From: Phoronis australis
Taxonomy: Eukaryota > Phoronida > Phoronidae
DNA length: 64,000 nucleotides
Direction: 5' to 3'
NCBI GenBank assembly: GCA_002633005.1
Contig: NMRA01000618.1
Location: forward strand, 118,232-182,231
Shown piece after piece: positions 1 to 12,370 of the stretch. Each line of letters starts with the position of its first letter. The first letter of the stretch is position 1. A model generated the notes under the pieces. It did no database searches. It had not been told where the DNA came from and saw only the letters and a list, made by a program, of their open reading frames with translations. Both the position numbers and the translations under genes were made by a program.

Positions 1-1021
1 AATTCTCTCAGGTTATTGCTGAAGGATTGCTTTTCACTTTGTCCAACGGTGAAATAGATGGTCAGGCGGTTGGTTTCAGTTGTTTTTTCTTGCCTGTAAC
101 AGAATAGAAATATTAGCATATTGTAAAAGAAAAGACAAGACAAAACTACTTTTGTAAGGCAGAACTAATAACCTTTGTACCCAAGTCTTATTTAATATCT
201 GAATTAATATATGTGAAACAGGCTAAAAGTGATTTAACAAAGTGTATTTTTCATGGCACTTAAAATGTGCTTTTGATCTCAACAAGTAAAATTCATTCTA
301 GGTGTCAATTTTGTTCCAATGCAACGTTACGACATTTACTGAATTAAGGCTTATTCATGTTAATTCGATAACTGAGCTGGGGGTGGGGTCCACGATAAAA
401 TAAGGAAACAAACTCATCTTGAGAATTTTATTGGAAACAGCATAGTTTTGAAGAGAAAATGCTGTGAAAAAGTCACTCTTGACTTCTGTGCATCACGTAC
501 CATACACCTCTTATTTTGGGAGCACTCCCACCCAGGACAATATGAATATGTGCTCCTAGCCTACCCGGCATCGGGTGAGTTTCCAAAAAGAAACACTTAG
601 TTCCACTCAATAAAACTGTTATTCAGTGGGGTAACTGGTGGGGATAACATCACCGAACGATGTTGATAGAAACTGATTGCTAAAAACTTACCAAGTAATG
701 TTGTGTAGCCTCCGAACGGAACTGCTTAGTCCTAGAGCACACACGGGGCTTCAGTATCCACACACTTTTGTCAGTTAGTTGACCCTGTTGACCGCAATTG
801 TCCACGAATATAGTAACCTTAGGTCTTTTGGGAATTTGTGGCCACCTGTCGAAGACTTGCACCAGGGAAATTAGCAGTAATAAGGCTTAGCGCGACGACT
901 TATTTTGATAAAAATTCCATCTTTTACCAGTTGTTTACATGCAGACAGCCACTCATGCGCAATTCAATCACCACTAGTACAGCAGCGACACCGCGAGGAG
1001 AATTCTCCGAATAGCCCCATT
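1..1021. repeat. Interspersed 1.0 kb repeat, copy 1 (cut by window edge)
   Basis: This stretch is nearly identical to 6282-7365. The window begins inside the element, so its left end is unseen. Similarity stops just after the shared string gaatagccccat at about 1020. Copy 2 has about 35 extra bases after gcagaac. The minus strand holds a 60-codon ORF (680-862) that is disrupted in the other copy, so it is not evidently coding. The family is not identified. Confidence 0.85.
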
Positions 1022-1879
1022 TGTTGTCGTTTGGTTTTAGAAGCAGCGCTACCCAGCGGCAGTTGACGGTACTAATTCAGCTTGAACGCAGTACTGTTAT
1101 AAAAGATGAAATTTTACTATGGTGTGAAAAAATTTTACCTGCGTTCCTGTTTTCCTGGTGAGGCCAAGAACTTATTGAACGACCCTCATATGTCCATCCA
1201 GAATTTCATAATACTGACGAACTCCAAAGAATGTTGCCTGAACGACAAATCAAAGGGGAAGGGCGGGGGCTAACCTCGACTTCCGATGGGAACAAAACCA
1301 CGCGCTCTTAAGTTTCTTGACATTTAATGCCGATTTGTTGCCTGGTAACCAGTAACAGGTACGGAACAGGCTGGAATTGAGAGCATACTCTACTTCCAAT
1401 AATACGAACATCGTAAAACAAAGCGGTGCCTTCTGAAACCAGCTTATGGACAGCCATGATGGACATTGTCAAAGGTCATTTTCAAGTCTAAGTACGGCAC
1501 AAATATGGCGTTCTCTCAGTCCAAGTCGGACAGCAAGCAATATGAAACGTCAGTCAGGGCTGTGGCTGTGTAATGCTCGGGTCTAAAACGAGACTGATAA
1601 CCAGAAATAATATGATTTTCCAGCAGATAAACAGTAGGCCTACATAATCCTGAGAGTGAACGATCCTCTCAAAAACCTTCATGACTTCGGTAATACCGTG
1701 ACAGTTAGGTCTGTATTTCCAGAAGTAGGCCTAATTTCGTTCACTCTTTTTACATCAGGAGAAATTTTAGACCCTCCTTTGTATCTGCTGTCAATGAAGG
1801 AAGGGGAATCGAGGGAAGGAAGCGTCCGATGTGAGAATTTATACGACGAGAACATTTTGGTGCGTTGCTTCTGTTTCAG
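1022..1879. other. Upstream of the first recognised exon; no gene seen
   Basis: No family-like peptide was recognised here. The missing alpha2delta signal-peptide exon, which must end in phase 1, would be expected here or left of the window. A short ATG ORF at 1108 ends in phase 1 before a GT, but it lacks a hydrophobic core, so I do not claim it. Confidence 0.5.
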
Positions 1880-2023
1880 TCAAAGAAGAAGCAACCATTG
1901 AAAGTTTTGCTAGCCGTCTTTCACAGAGCATCCTATCCTACGCTGGAACTGTTATGAAACTGAAAGAGGTTCAGAAAGTTTTTGACGAAGCTGAGTACAA
2001 ACTTCACGTTAATAACGGTACAC
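1880..2023 (+). CDS. CACNA2D: Alpha2delta-like exon 1 found: N-terminal helical region
   Basis: The acceptor ctgtttcag precedes 1880, and the exon opens in phase 1. The peptide starts with EEATIESFASRLSQSIL and continues through LKEVQKVFDEAEY to an NNGT site. This matches the alpha2delta segment after the signal peptide (family pattern IKxWVDKMQxxL, then VNQLVxIYEKY, then NN). The chosen donor at 2024 (acac|gtaaaa) leaves phase 1, as the next exon needs. The open frame continues to about 2100 with RKILETKKAAGEVFRGLLKS, which also resembles the family, so the true end may be later with an additional exon in between. An earlier exon with the signal peptide must exist. Confidence 0.65.
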
Positions 2024-5000
2024 GTAAAATCCTGGAAACCAAGAAGGCAGCGGGTGAGGTGTTCAGGGGTTTATTGAAATCCGTAGAGCAAGTTTCTGGC
2101 GACAACGCGATTAAAAGTTGTGGGTTTTCCGGCTATAGTGTAGACAAGAAAAATGGTTGTCCCTGAAATGATGAAGTAATTGGTCCACATAACTGGAATG
2201 TTGTATTAGAGAAAATTCAACGGAAGAGGGTCGCCAGTGTCTTGCGCTACGGATTGTAGACGAGGGCCCTGAGTCCATCTCCGAACTCTTACTATACTCG
2301 AAGTTTAACCTGTCAAGCACAAAGTTCCATGGTACCGTGCAATTGGTCAATTTTCAAGGCACGTTTCAAGTATTCTACTGAGACTAGACTTCGGGCCCTC
2401 AGTGATACCGAATTGAAATGTGCAGTCTCGTATTTGTAGAGCGGCACTTAAAGCCCATCGTATGCTGTGGTCCCATATTTTATGATTCATATCCCAGTAT
2501 ACATTGAACCGACAGCCCAATGTAGTATTCTAACGGAGCGCTATCAAGGGCAGGGGATGAAGCAGTTAACATAAATCGTGGATTTCAGCTTTGATTCACT
2601 TAAAGCGACATTGTCGGCGAAAAAAGGCAATTTTCAGAAACCCGTTGCTGAGCAGATTTGAACCGAAAATCTTCGCGTTCGAAGCCAAACGCTCTGTTGA
2701 CGAGCTAAATAATAAGCGATGAGCGACTGATTACTATCAGGGTATTGAACTGATTGTCATTGACATTGAGGGATAATTGACTGTTGATGCCGTGCATTAT
2801 TTTTGTCATTGGTTATTGTGTTTTATTTTCATACCACGCTGTTTATTTTCTTTATAGGTAGCAGTACATCTTTCGCCCCTGTGATTGGGGTTTTTTAGTA
2901 AGCCGGTTCTTTCCAGTGGTTACAATACCATTTGCATAGTCTAATAGCAGCTTGACCGGCCGGCTATTATTGCGTATTAGCCTCTGTACATATATTACGC
3001 GGGTTTTGGTGACTAGCGTTTCTCGTGTATAGCGACATTCGTTGACAAGCTCTGTAACGCGAATCATGTGTTTTCCTCGGACTGTTGGCCAAACTGTTGT
3101 AATATTACTCAGTATTATGGCATAGCATGATGTACTTATGTGTATCTACTAGCTAAGTTCAGAGCGTGTATAGTTGTTGTTTATCGTATAGTTTCATTCA
3201 GCTGCTTTTTTGGCGTATATGTTGCGCGGTACCCAGTTCATAGACTAAATAGTTACGGGTCGCAGTTAGGCAGTTGTTTGTGCATGGTAATGGTTTCCAG
3301 TTGTAAAATAGACAGTACGGGTTCCAGTTAATTGTGTATTGTTAGCGAGGTACATGTAGTATATGCCTGTGATGGAGTCATTGTCGCGAGTCTTTCTAAC
3401 GCTCCTTGGTATATAGTGCTTGTTAATTACGCTTGCTTGCCGAGTACTCAGACTGTGTTTTTCTTCATTACAGATTACCCCTTTTTCAATTTCTCCTTTT
3501 CAACGCTTGTTCGGACACTTTTTTCATCGTTTGCAACTAAATAATAAAGTGTGTTGTGCAAACGGCTTTCAACTTATCCCTGTAGCCAGACGCGGCTACA
3601 TTGACAATTCGTAACAAAATCACCAAAATACAACGTATATTATTGTTAGGCAGATCTGTTCAAAACATATCATTTCTAAAAGTTTATCCCGTTCAACACT
3701 TAACCAAAATGCGTTTTCGGCCGTCAAACAATGATGTTCCTTTAAACGAATCAAAACTTTTTCGAAAAATAACCGAATTGTTAAATTTTACATTATATCA
3801 CAGAGTTGACAGCAACTTTTCGTTTCTCTTGATAATGGGGCTATTCGGAAAATCTACAATAACTAGAGGGCGTGCGTGTACTAGTGGTGATAGATTAACA
3901 GCCTCGATTTCGCGAGCCCTTTAAATACATGGTGAAATGGCTTGCAGCCGTGCCAACTGAATCTGAGATTGCGTAAAAAGGGTGCTTCTATGAGAGGAAG
4001 TAAGCACGACCTCATACAAAGGTAAGGTTTGTGATTATTTTTACCATTATTCCATGATTATTCTACCGATGCCTGTTAACTGAGGCACTCGCCGATGTCG
4101 ACTTCGCGGCAGTCAGTCGCCAGCCAGAGTCTGGTTAATCTTTATATGTTGTGATATGTGATACGATACTTGACGTAGCAATCGGGATCTTTTCGTACAT
4201 CAAAGCATTATTATTGTTTGGAATGATTTCTAAAAGTTTATCAGTGACAGTTACATCAATCAATGCTGAATGTTTATGCTGTCAACTCGATACAGGTTAA
4301 TGAGTTAAGATTACAATCCAATCCCAATGGCAAAGGGTACGTGAGTGATAAATATCCATTGCATTAGACTATTTGTTTACTCCCTATCATATGTCTTCTG
4401 GAAATCTATTACACGTTGAAATGGAAATCTATCACGTCAGTTTTCACGTAACCTTTGGTTTTTAGGTTTGAAGGCTTGTACCGTGCAGAGGAGATATGCA
4501 TCGCTTCTGCACCGTCCCTGAATGGACAAAAATTGGTTTTTAGCATTTGACTGCAGCTAACCAACAAGATCTTCCCATCCAGTGCAGATCTGTTGTCAAA
4601 GCCTACTTTCAATATTGGAGACAACGAACAAAGCCTTTGAAAAGGAACAGCTATTTTTAAAGTCATTTTGTTAAATTACTTATTCAGGTCCCGAGGGGGG
4701 ATTGGCATGGGGGGTTGTAATATTTGGTACAACTGAATGTGTGGAAATAACAGGTGATACATGTTTGGGGAAAAGAGCATGGTGAGGTAATTCTTAACCT
4801 TCACGAAGTCCCTTCAAGTTGATTTCATGAAACTGTTTTGCTACTTGTATCAATTGTAAAACCACGAAAATATATTACATTTTCCGAATTCACAGTGACT
4901 GAATAGTCTTAACTCATGCCTTGAAATGTTGCAAGTCGTTATAAATTCAAATGACTGCCATTTTTGTGAAAATTGCATTTTTGATGGTGCCTTACGATTT

Positions 5001-6281
5001 GTAATTACTCTTAAACAACAGAAAGATTATCCATCATTTTTAAATGACCCAAGTCTTCATATCTTCTATTAGAAGAAAAACGGTTCCCTCAACCTTAGGC
5101 TAGAAGTATGCTTGACAGACCCATGAACCTGTAATCTGAGTTTAAAATTGCTGAAAGTATCAAAATTAAAAAGGCTTGAAAATGGGTAACAAAGGTTTGA
5201 AGTTGTCTCAAAAAACTTGTATATTTTACAGACAAGTGATGCGTTTAAAGAATTGTTATGGCTAGGGATAAAAAATAAAGACACAGTTTTATGCAATACT
5301 CATTATATACACCCTTGGTTTCTGAAAATAGTAATTATTTACTTTTATGTGAAACTGTAGACCAATCACCATATATTTTTGAAAAACAGGGATAACATTT
5401 TTGATCCAATCTGGAGTACTTAATTATTCATATTTCAATATTTGTTCCAGGTTCAGTGACATTTTAAGGCCACTTCAAGCTGTATCATAGACAAGCTTTG
5501 TTACTCCGTTCTCTTCCCACAGCACTTCCACACACCAGCAGTGCTGCATGGCACAATGTGCAAGTCAGTGGCCCTGGAGAAATGTGAATCGCAGTACTAA
5601 GTTACCATAAGACAATGTGCCAGTGGAGTGTCTGTGTATCCAGATGAACTATATCTGACTGCTACACAAATAAGCCTTGTTGGCGAGGATGCCCTTTCAT
5701 AGGCAATGAGTCATGTGTGGACAATAGCTTATTTCCTTTCCTGGAAGAAACATGAGGGACTGAAGCTAAAGAAGACCTAGTCACACTCTGGTCTAGTTCA
5801 GAGTCTGATTTTGGGCTCAAAACGATTCAAGTGATATGCTGCTGTGTTTACCTTCAAGGGTCTAATTGTGGATGTTATTGAGGCTGAATGAGGTTACATG
5901 AAAGAAAGCCACGTGTTGAAACTGGACCTTTTTTACAAGCGCTTCTATAGGCCATTGAAACTAGAACCCAGTGAAATGAAAGCCAAAAGCTGAGTGACAT
6001 TAAATTTTCCTTTCAGAAGAAAGGCTTTATACTATTGGTAAAAACTTTTCAATTTGGTACAGATTATGGGGAAATGACATTCAGTGACTGCATCGATTGT
6101 CTTATTGTATGTTTTCAATTGTAGCTAGCTGGATAAGAATCTGCTATGCACAAGATTCGAGAATAAACAATTATCAGTGTATTTAAAAACAAATGGCAAA
6201 CTGAAAAAGCACAGAAAGAAACAACATTGCGAGGGAGTCCATAATCAGACATATCAGGTGCTGAATTTCTGAATTACGTTC
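2024..6281. other. Intron 1, left part: no further gene recognised
   Basis: Apart from the possible 3' extension of the first exon and a tRNA-like element near 2.64-2.71 kb, only short uninformative ORFs were seen. Several A-rich and C-rich stretches suggest old repeats, but I could not name a family. Confidence 0.5.
2636..2712 (-). repeat. tRNA-like element (SINE head or tRNA relic)
   Basis: Read on the minus strand, an A-box-like tagctcgtcaacagagcg is followed about 30 bases later by a B-box-like ggttcaaatc, the spacing expected in a tRNA. The anticodon arm does not fold cleanly and acceptor-stem pairing is poor, so this is a tRNA-derived repeat or a pseudogene rather than a working tRNA. 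Confidence 0.45.
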
Positions 6282-7365
6282 AATTCTCTCAGGTTATTGC
6301 TGAAGGATTGCTTTTCACTTTGTCCAACGGTGAAATAGATGGTCAAGCGGTTGGTTTCAGTTGTTTTTTCTTGCCTGTAACAGAATAGAAATATTAGCAA
6401 ATTGTAAAAGAAAAGACAAGACAAAACTACTTTTGTAAGGCAGAACATACTTGACATTTCATCTTCATGTTTATGTGTAGAAACTAATAACCTTTGTACC
6501 CAAGTCTTATTTAATATCTGAATTAAAATATGTGAAACAGGCTAAAAGTGATTTAACAATGTGTATTTTTCATGACACTTAAAATGTGCTTCTGATCTCA
6601 ACAAGTAAAATTCATTCTAGGTGTCAATTTTTTTCCAATGCAATGTTACGACATTTACTGAATTAAGGCTTATTCATGTTAATTCGATAACTGAGCTGGT
6701 GGTCCTGGGGGTGGGGTCCACGATAAAATAAGGAAACTCACTCATCTAGAGAATTTTATTGGAAACAGCATAGTTTTGAAGAGAAACTGCTGTGAAAAAG
6801 TCACTCTTGACTTCTGTGCATCACGTACCATACACCTCTTATTTTTGGAGCACTGTCCCACCCAGGCGAATATGAATATGTGCTGCTAGCCTACCCGGCA
6901 TCGGGTGAGTTTCCAAAAAGAAACACTTAGTTCCACTCAATAAAACTGTTATTCAGTGGGGTAACTGGTGGGGATAACATCACCGAACGATGTTGATAGA
7001 AACTGATTGCTAAAAACTTACCAAGTAATGTTGTGTAGTCTCCGAATGGAACTACAGTACATAGTCATAGACATTAGAGCACACACGGGGCTTCAGCATC
7101 CACACACTTTTTGTCAGTTTGTTGACCCTGTTGACCACAATTGTCCACGGATATAGTAACCTTAGGTCTTTTGGGAATTTGTGGCCACCTGTCGACGACT
7201 TGCACCAGGGAAATTAGCAGTAATAAGGCTTAGCGCGACGACGTATTTTGATAAAAATTCCATCTTTTACCAGTTGTTTACATGCAGACAGCCACGCATG
7301 CGCAATTTAATCACCACTAGTACAGCAGCGACACCGCGAGGAGAATTCTCCGAATAGCCCCATTC
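6282..7365. repeat. Interspersed 1.1 kb repeat, copy 2
   Basis: Near-identical to 1-1021, aligned from position 1, with about 35 additional bases (near 6448-6483) and scattered substitutions. Both copies end at gaatagccccat. An alpha2delta exon (1880) and an intron lie between the copies, so they are dispersed copies and not the two LTRs of one element. Immediately downstream (7414) is a short peptide resembling a THAP start. Confidence 0.85.
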
Positions 7366-8574
7366 TGACCGGGGTAGTACCAACATCAGTACACATCACC
7401 AAGATGGGTGTCTGTGCTGTTCACAGTTGCTTGACTTAACGTGATGATGGAGCACGTGCTTTGAAAGGCAATAGGTAAACAGTTGTTCACTACCGAGCTT
7501 ACGTGTACGGAGAAAAAAGACATATAATATCCCCCGTGCGTTTACTGGGAGGAGTATACGATCCGATAAATTACTACAACAGCAAATTTAAATCAAAGGA
7601 GTCAATACTCAACATTGTCGTTGTGTGTTCGCATACGGTGAAGTTGTTGCAAATATACCAATTTTTAAAATTTTCAAAGACTGTTTAAGTTATTGAAATG
7701 TTTAGAAAAAAAAAAAACAGAAATCTTACATTGAAAACTCTGTTCAATATTAATCGTGACATTACTTATACGTTTATTTTTGTTGTCCGCCATCTTGTGT
7801 GCCAGGACAGAACCATTTTCTTTTCAACGCATGAATCGGAAAGTGCCTGTTCACTGATTTCCGATTGAGTTTAAATTCGTCATCATGAGTCCGTGGGCTC
7901 AGAATTTCAAAATCTTTAAAACAGTTGTCTGAGTCACCTAGCAATTTTATATTGACATTTTCACCTCGTTAATACGTGTACATTGTGAATAAAAAAATAC
8001 CAATTCACGTGCAATTTGGCTGTCAACTTCGTGAAAATAACAAAATGCTCGAAGTTAGAATTGATCTTAATTCCTTCATTTTCAACTAAAAAATGCTGAT
8101 TTATATAACAATGGTAGAATGGCCCTGAAGTGACTGAACATACCCACGCACTGATTAGACGTACATGTAAACACCGAGTAACGTGACATACATGTATACC
8201 TTTTTCTAAACTTAGAATCGCATGTTCATTCTCATTAGATATTCCAAGGAAGATCATATTCTACGTGTAGATATACCGCGTGTCCCATAAAGAATTTGAT
8301 TGGTCAATGCTGTACATGTAAGTTACATCATCCACAGGCGATTTTCATTTTCGCAGACTATGTACAATTTGAAATGTGGGAACTTTTCAAAGAATTATGT
8401 AGAAATTTCTCACCTAGCCTTACAGGAAAAAATAAATGACCTGTTGAAAGTACTAACACAGTGTTCTCCTACAGCCTAGGGCTCACTACATGTATGAGTG
8501 CTCAACAAGGACGTTCACGCAGGCTTGGGCTAAAGGATCTTAACTTTCACCAATTGTGCTTATTGATTTTTCAG
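7366..8574 (+). other. Intron sequence with possible THAP-like start at 7414
   Basis: At 7414 an ATG opens MGVCAVHSCL, with the C-x4-C spacing typical of THAP zinc-finger N-termini, but a stop follows two codons later. It abuts repeat copy 2 and may be part of the same element. Nothing else coding was recognised before the next exon. Confidence 0.25.
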
Positions 8575-8755
8575 AAAAGTTCTTCAACGCAAAAATCAGG
8601 ATGATTCAGAGGACGGTTTCCCGTATCCAGGCGTTGTACGATGACTTCCACTTTGACGATCACTATAAACACGTGGATGAGCTAACGGTCCACATATTTC
8701 GTGACACTTCGTTCCCGGAGCGTTACGTGGATTATTTCCCATTAAAGTATAACAG
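8575..8755 (+). CDS. CACNA2D: Alpha2delta-like exon 2: N-terminal region
   Basis: The acceptor gatttttcag is followed by a phase-1 start, and the donor aacag|gttag leaves phase 2. The peptide includes AKIRMIQRTVSRIQALYDDF, then DELTVHIF and ERYVDYFPLKYN. It corresponds to the charged helical segment and the tyrosine-rich stretch before the VWA domain in alpha2delta proteins. Identity is low, so the assignment rests on order, length and phase. It is separated from exon 1 by about 6.5 kb that includes repeat copy 2. Confidence 0.7.
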
Positions 8756-8812
8756 GTTAGACAAATTCTTACACTTGTAAAGCACGTGTTGAAAGTAACT
8801 GTATAACTTATG

Positions 8813-9017
8813 GTTGATCAGGACAAGATTTTCTGGCTCAAACAATTTGGTTTTGCCCAGACACAGAACATCGTCTTATTCTAAGTCCTTCTTTATTCAG
8901 ACCATCAAACAGTGGAACAATTTGCCTAATAGTCTTAAGTTGCTGATTGTTATGATAATTTCAGTCACCACCTCATCACCTGTGGTCGTCACAGATGTCC
9001 CTCCTTCTTGTCTTTGA
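8813..9017 (+). mobile_element. Non-LTR retrotransposon 3' end fragment
   Basis: The reading IRTRFSGSNNLVLPRHRT followed by SFFIQTIKQWNNLPNSL has the form of the C-terminal tail of CR1/L2-type reverse transcriptases (LPRxRT, then a W-N-x-LP motif). It is followed by an AT-rich 3' region and TTA microsatellite, as expected of a retrotransposon tail. Heavily 5' truncated and not functional. Confidence 0.6.
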
Positions 9018-9239
9018 AATACATTTACCAAAATTTTTTATTTATATATTTATTTATCGTTAATTCAATTTGTTTATCCAATTTGTAAATACTATTTTAT
9101 TTAATGTATCTTATTGTATCTTAATTTAATCTGTTTATCTAACTTTTTAATTAATTTAATTTCTTGCTGCAGAGGACCATGCTGGATATTAGCCTTTGGC
9201 TAAAGCATGTTTTACATTTATTATATTTTTATCCTCTTT

Positions 9240-9244
9240 AATTA

Positions 9245-9275
<31 letters not shown>

Positions 9276-9340
9276 GTAGTAGTAGTATTGTTATTAATAT
9301 TATTATTATTATTATTAAGTTGATAATAATAACAATAACA
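9240..9340. repeat. TTA microsatellite, imperfect
   Basis: Runs of att/tta with short interruptions, just downstream of the retrotransposon tail. ORFs across it are repeat artefacts. Confidence 0.9.
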
Positions 9341-9374
9341 ATAATAAATTGTCATAATATCTACAATACCAACA

Positions 9375-9378
<4 letters not shown>

Positions 9379-9456
<78 letters not shown>
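9379..9456 (+). repeat. (CAG)26 microsatellite
   Basis: Twenty-six uninterrupted CAG units on the plus strand, followed by CAG-TAG variants and an aac/aat-rich tail. It lies in an intron of the alpha2delta-like gene. The poly-Ser and poly-Ala ORFs across it are not genes. Confidence 0.97.
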
Positions 9457-9459
<3 letters not shown>

Positions 9460-10191
9460 CAGTAGCAGTAATAATAACAACGACAACAACGGTAATGATA
9501 ATGATGGAAATCACCTCATAGATTATTACATGGCGGAATCGTTATCGTTTTGACACACCTATTGTTAAAAGGCATCAACTATAACAACAAAGCGATTTAC
9601 TTTAACTTTGCTGCCCAGTTCCACACCTCGCTTTTACACCTGTCAGTACTAATTTCTGCGAGCCAATACCATCCTGATTGTGACGGCCTCCTTATTTGGA
9701 TAATCACGTGATTTGACTCGCCTGTTAGGTGTAGTTATTTTACACTCTTCGCAATGCCTTGGTTCACCACATGATAACGAACAAATACATGTACTTACTT
9801 TCACATTTAAAAGGGCTGTAGTCAATACATAAACGCTTTTTATCACCCTGTGCGCAATGTATTATTCCAGTAAGGTGATTCTCTCTAAGCAGGTTAAAAT
9901 CTTTTACTAATATTTTTTCTACTTGAGGTTGGGACACGAAACTGCATAAACGTAAACAAACTCTATGGCAAATAAATTATTTAGCAAGCAAACGTCGAAA
10001 TGTGGTCCATAGGCCAAAGTGTGTTTTCATTTTGGAAATGTACCTGTACGTGTAGGTCGAGTTGTTCATAGATGCTGATGGGGGGAAATTTTCCTCATTT
10101 GGTGAAAAAACTATTGTATTCAAAGTAGTACAATTAGGCTTGTCTTGTCAGCTTAACTAGGCCACCTTTAACACAGGCGTTCTTAGCTTCC

Positions 10192-10267
10192 GATTGTCTT
10201 CAATACACTATATACATGTATGATACTTTCCCATTGTCTTCAATACACTATATACATGTATGATACT
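10192..10267. repeat. Tandem duplication, about 40 bp x 2
   Basis: The string attgtcttcaatacactat and the sequence after it to gatactt recurs 40 bases later with almost no change. Intronic. Confidence 0.9.
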
Positions 10268-10792
10268 TGCGAGTCACATGAGTTACAGTAGTACGGAAAT
10301 GTTGCTGATTTCTCACGGAAGGTCAAGAACTCCCCACTTAGCTGTTATCTATCCATAAACCATCGGATCATTCAGTAAATGACGTTGAACCGACTCGCGA
10401 GAACAGGACCCTCCAAATGCTGTTAAGAGAAATAATAATTGCTCTTGGTTTGTTGAATTTCTGTTTTGTGTAAATTTATTGAGATTTGTGTTCAATATGG
10501 ACGGCTGTGGAGTTCCAGACCCGAGTGTCAGACCTTTTGGTAATATGTATATGTATACCTGATCATTTTTATCGCTATTTATGGGCCATAAATAAATCAA
10601 TATATCGAAGCTGTCAAGTCTCTAGTTCACACAGAGGTACGCTTGCCATATAGGATTGAAGTTCACGCATGCGCAGACAGCGTTCACTTCCAATGGCGTT
10701 TGGAACATCTCAAGTGTTTTCGTAACGCCTGCATATCTGTGGTTTTTGTCAGGGCAGTTTGATCATTGCTCAGCAATTGGCATTTCTTTCAG

Positions 10793-10945
10793 CAAGTATG
10801 GACTACATGTCAATTTGGAAGGATCTGCTTTGATCATGCCTTATCATCAACTACGGTCTGACAAAAAGCTGGTCGATTTCGTACTATGGACTCACCAAGC
10901 CGACAAGATGTTTGTCGCCAATGCAAAAGAGGATACTGATATAGC
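10793..10945 (+). CDS. CACNA2D: Alpha2delta-like exon 3: region before the VWA domain
   Basis: The acceptor catttctttcag and the start phase 2 match the end of exon 2; the donor gc|gtatgt leaves phase 2. The peptide contains VNLEGSALIMPYHQL and then VLWTHQADKMFVANAKEDTD. This lines up with the family pattern AVHIPTDxY then LNWTxALDEVFxxNxxEDP. Joined to the next exon it reads EDTDIAWQYF, a close match to the EDPxLxWQYF hallmark. This junction is the strongest support for the N-terminal half of the model. Confidence 0.85.
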
Positions 10946-12030
10946 GTATGTGTAGAATTTGAGGATGATTTGATTTGGTTAAGGTTGAATGAACATTAAA
11001 TGGAATGCGTCGCCAGGCCCTTGGCCCATGTTCATCGTGCGAGTAATTTGAGACTGGATTCAACTTCAATAACCGTGACGCGGTATGACGCATATAGCCA
11101 AAATCACGTGTTCGCATCGAAAATACATTGCTATATCTCGCCCAATGTTGCGTCATTGAACTCGACCTACGCTACGTCATGCTTGGTTAAAAAGTTAAGA
11201 CTGTAAAAAGAGTTTGCTTTAATGTTGTTGTAAAAAGGAAGCTTAACTAGCTTTTTCTTTACTTAGCTCGGAAGTGATTTCTGGTTTGGAAAGAACAGAC
11301 TTGTAATGGCGGGATCTTCATGCGGGGAACAAAGTGAACTGTGTTAGCTTTAGGGCAGCTTTAAACACCAAAATTGCAAATGATTGCCTCAATCGCACAT
11401 GTAATCTAGATGACCTTTCCGAGGTGAAATTTGAATGAGTCGGTTGGGTGGAAAATCTACTATTTATAGCCACGGAAAATAACATTCTCATTTCACCGGA
11501 GGATTGTTTTGGTACTCTGACGCTCATTCGTCACCATTTCATTGAATGACGATTTTCTGACGATCGATGTATAGTGAATTGCTTAAATAATACCCCCCCT
11601 GTCTAAGGTCATGACTACCTTGGAAATCTCAAAATGCCTGACGTCTCTAAATCTTACCTGATCAGAAATGACTGATCGATTCAAGTGCAACTTGTTATAG
11701 GCCTAGTATGATTTTTGACATTTACTTATTAGAAACTGTTTGGAGAATGTGTCTTTTTGTAAAAGCTGCTATGAAAATGGGGACTGATATGATTTTCATG
11801 AAAGGAATCCAAAGCTGCGTAAAAGAGAACGAAAACATAATTTAGAACGACAAGGAGTCTGACCATTTTACCCCGTATGCAATTCCTTTGTCGTCCAGTC
11901 AGGCATTCAGAAGGTCTACAGTTATGACGTGTATCAACAACTGGAATTCTTTTCCAGTCTCAACAACGAAAAGCAACTCTTTTACGAGTTTAAAAAATTA
12001 GAACTGCTTTTCACAATTTTGACTACTCAA
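10946..12030. other. Intron 3, left part; nothing recognised
   Basis: No domain-like peptide, RNA gene or terminal repeat was recognised on either strand. Confidence 0.5.
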
Positions 12031-12059
12031 TAGCCCTGACACAATTCTTGCTTGCCTAC

Positions 12060-12370
12060 CTAAACGAAATACCATTGTCCTGATTGAGATGGGGTCTTTT
12101 CCTCAACTCCGACAAGTATAGACTCAATTTTAGTAATATCTCTCCAAACTGTAAATGCGGTGACCACCAATCTTATCCTCATGTTTTCTCCAAATGCGCC
12201 CTCATTGAATAACCGAGAAACTCGCTCTTTCGTGCACTCAATGAAAACCAATTAATTGTAAAAGCTTTCAATTCATGTCATAATATTTCTACTAAAGTTA
12301 CATTCTTATTAAATGGTAGTCCAAGCTTCGACCTTTTTCTCAATGAATTCCTCTTAAGCAATGTTAGTAA
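12060..12370 (+). mobile_element. Non-LTR retrotransposon C-terminal fragment with CCHC-type tail
   Basis: The frame beginning LNSDKYRLNF reads NCKCGDHQSYPHVFSKC, a C-x-C ... H-x4-C arrangement like the zinc-binding tail downstream of reverse transcriptase in CR1/L2-type elements. A stop interrupts the frame after KCALIE, and reading resumes with PRNSLFRALNENQ. Truncated, decayed copy in the sense orientation of the host gene. Confidence 0.6.

Noticed and set aside
1-7365. The two 1.0-1.1 kb repeats as LTRs of one retrotransposon
   Set aside because: An alpha2delta exon lies between them and no gag or pol sequence was seen in the interval.
9245-9553. Poly-Ala/Asn and poly-Ser ORFs
   Set aside because: Simple translation of TTA and CAG microsatellites.
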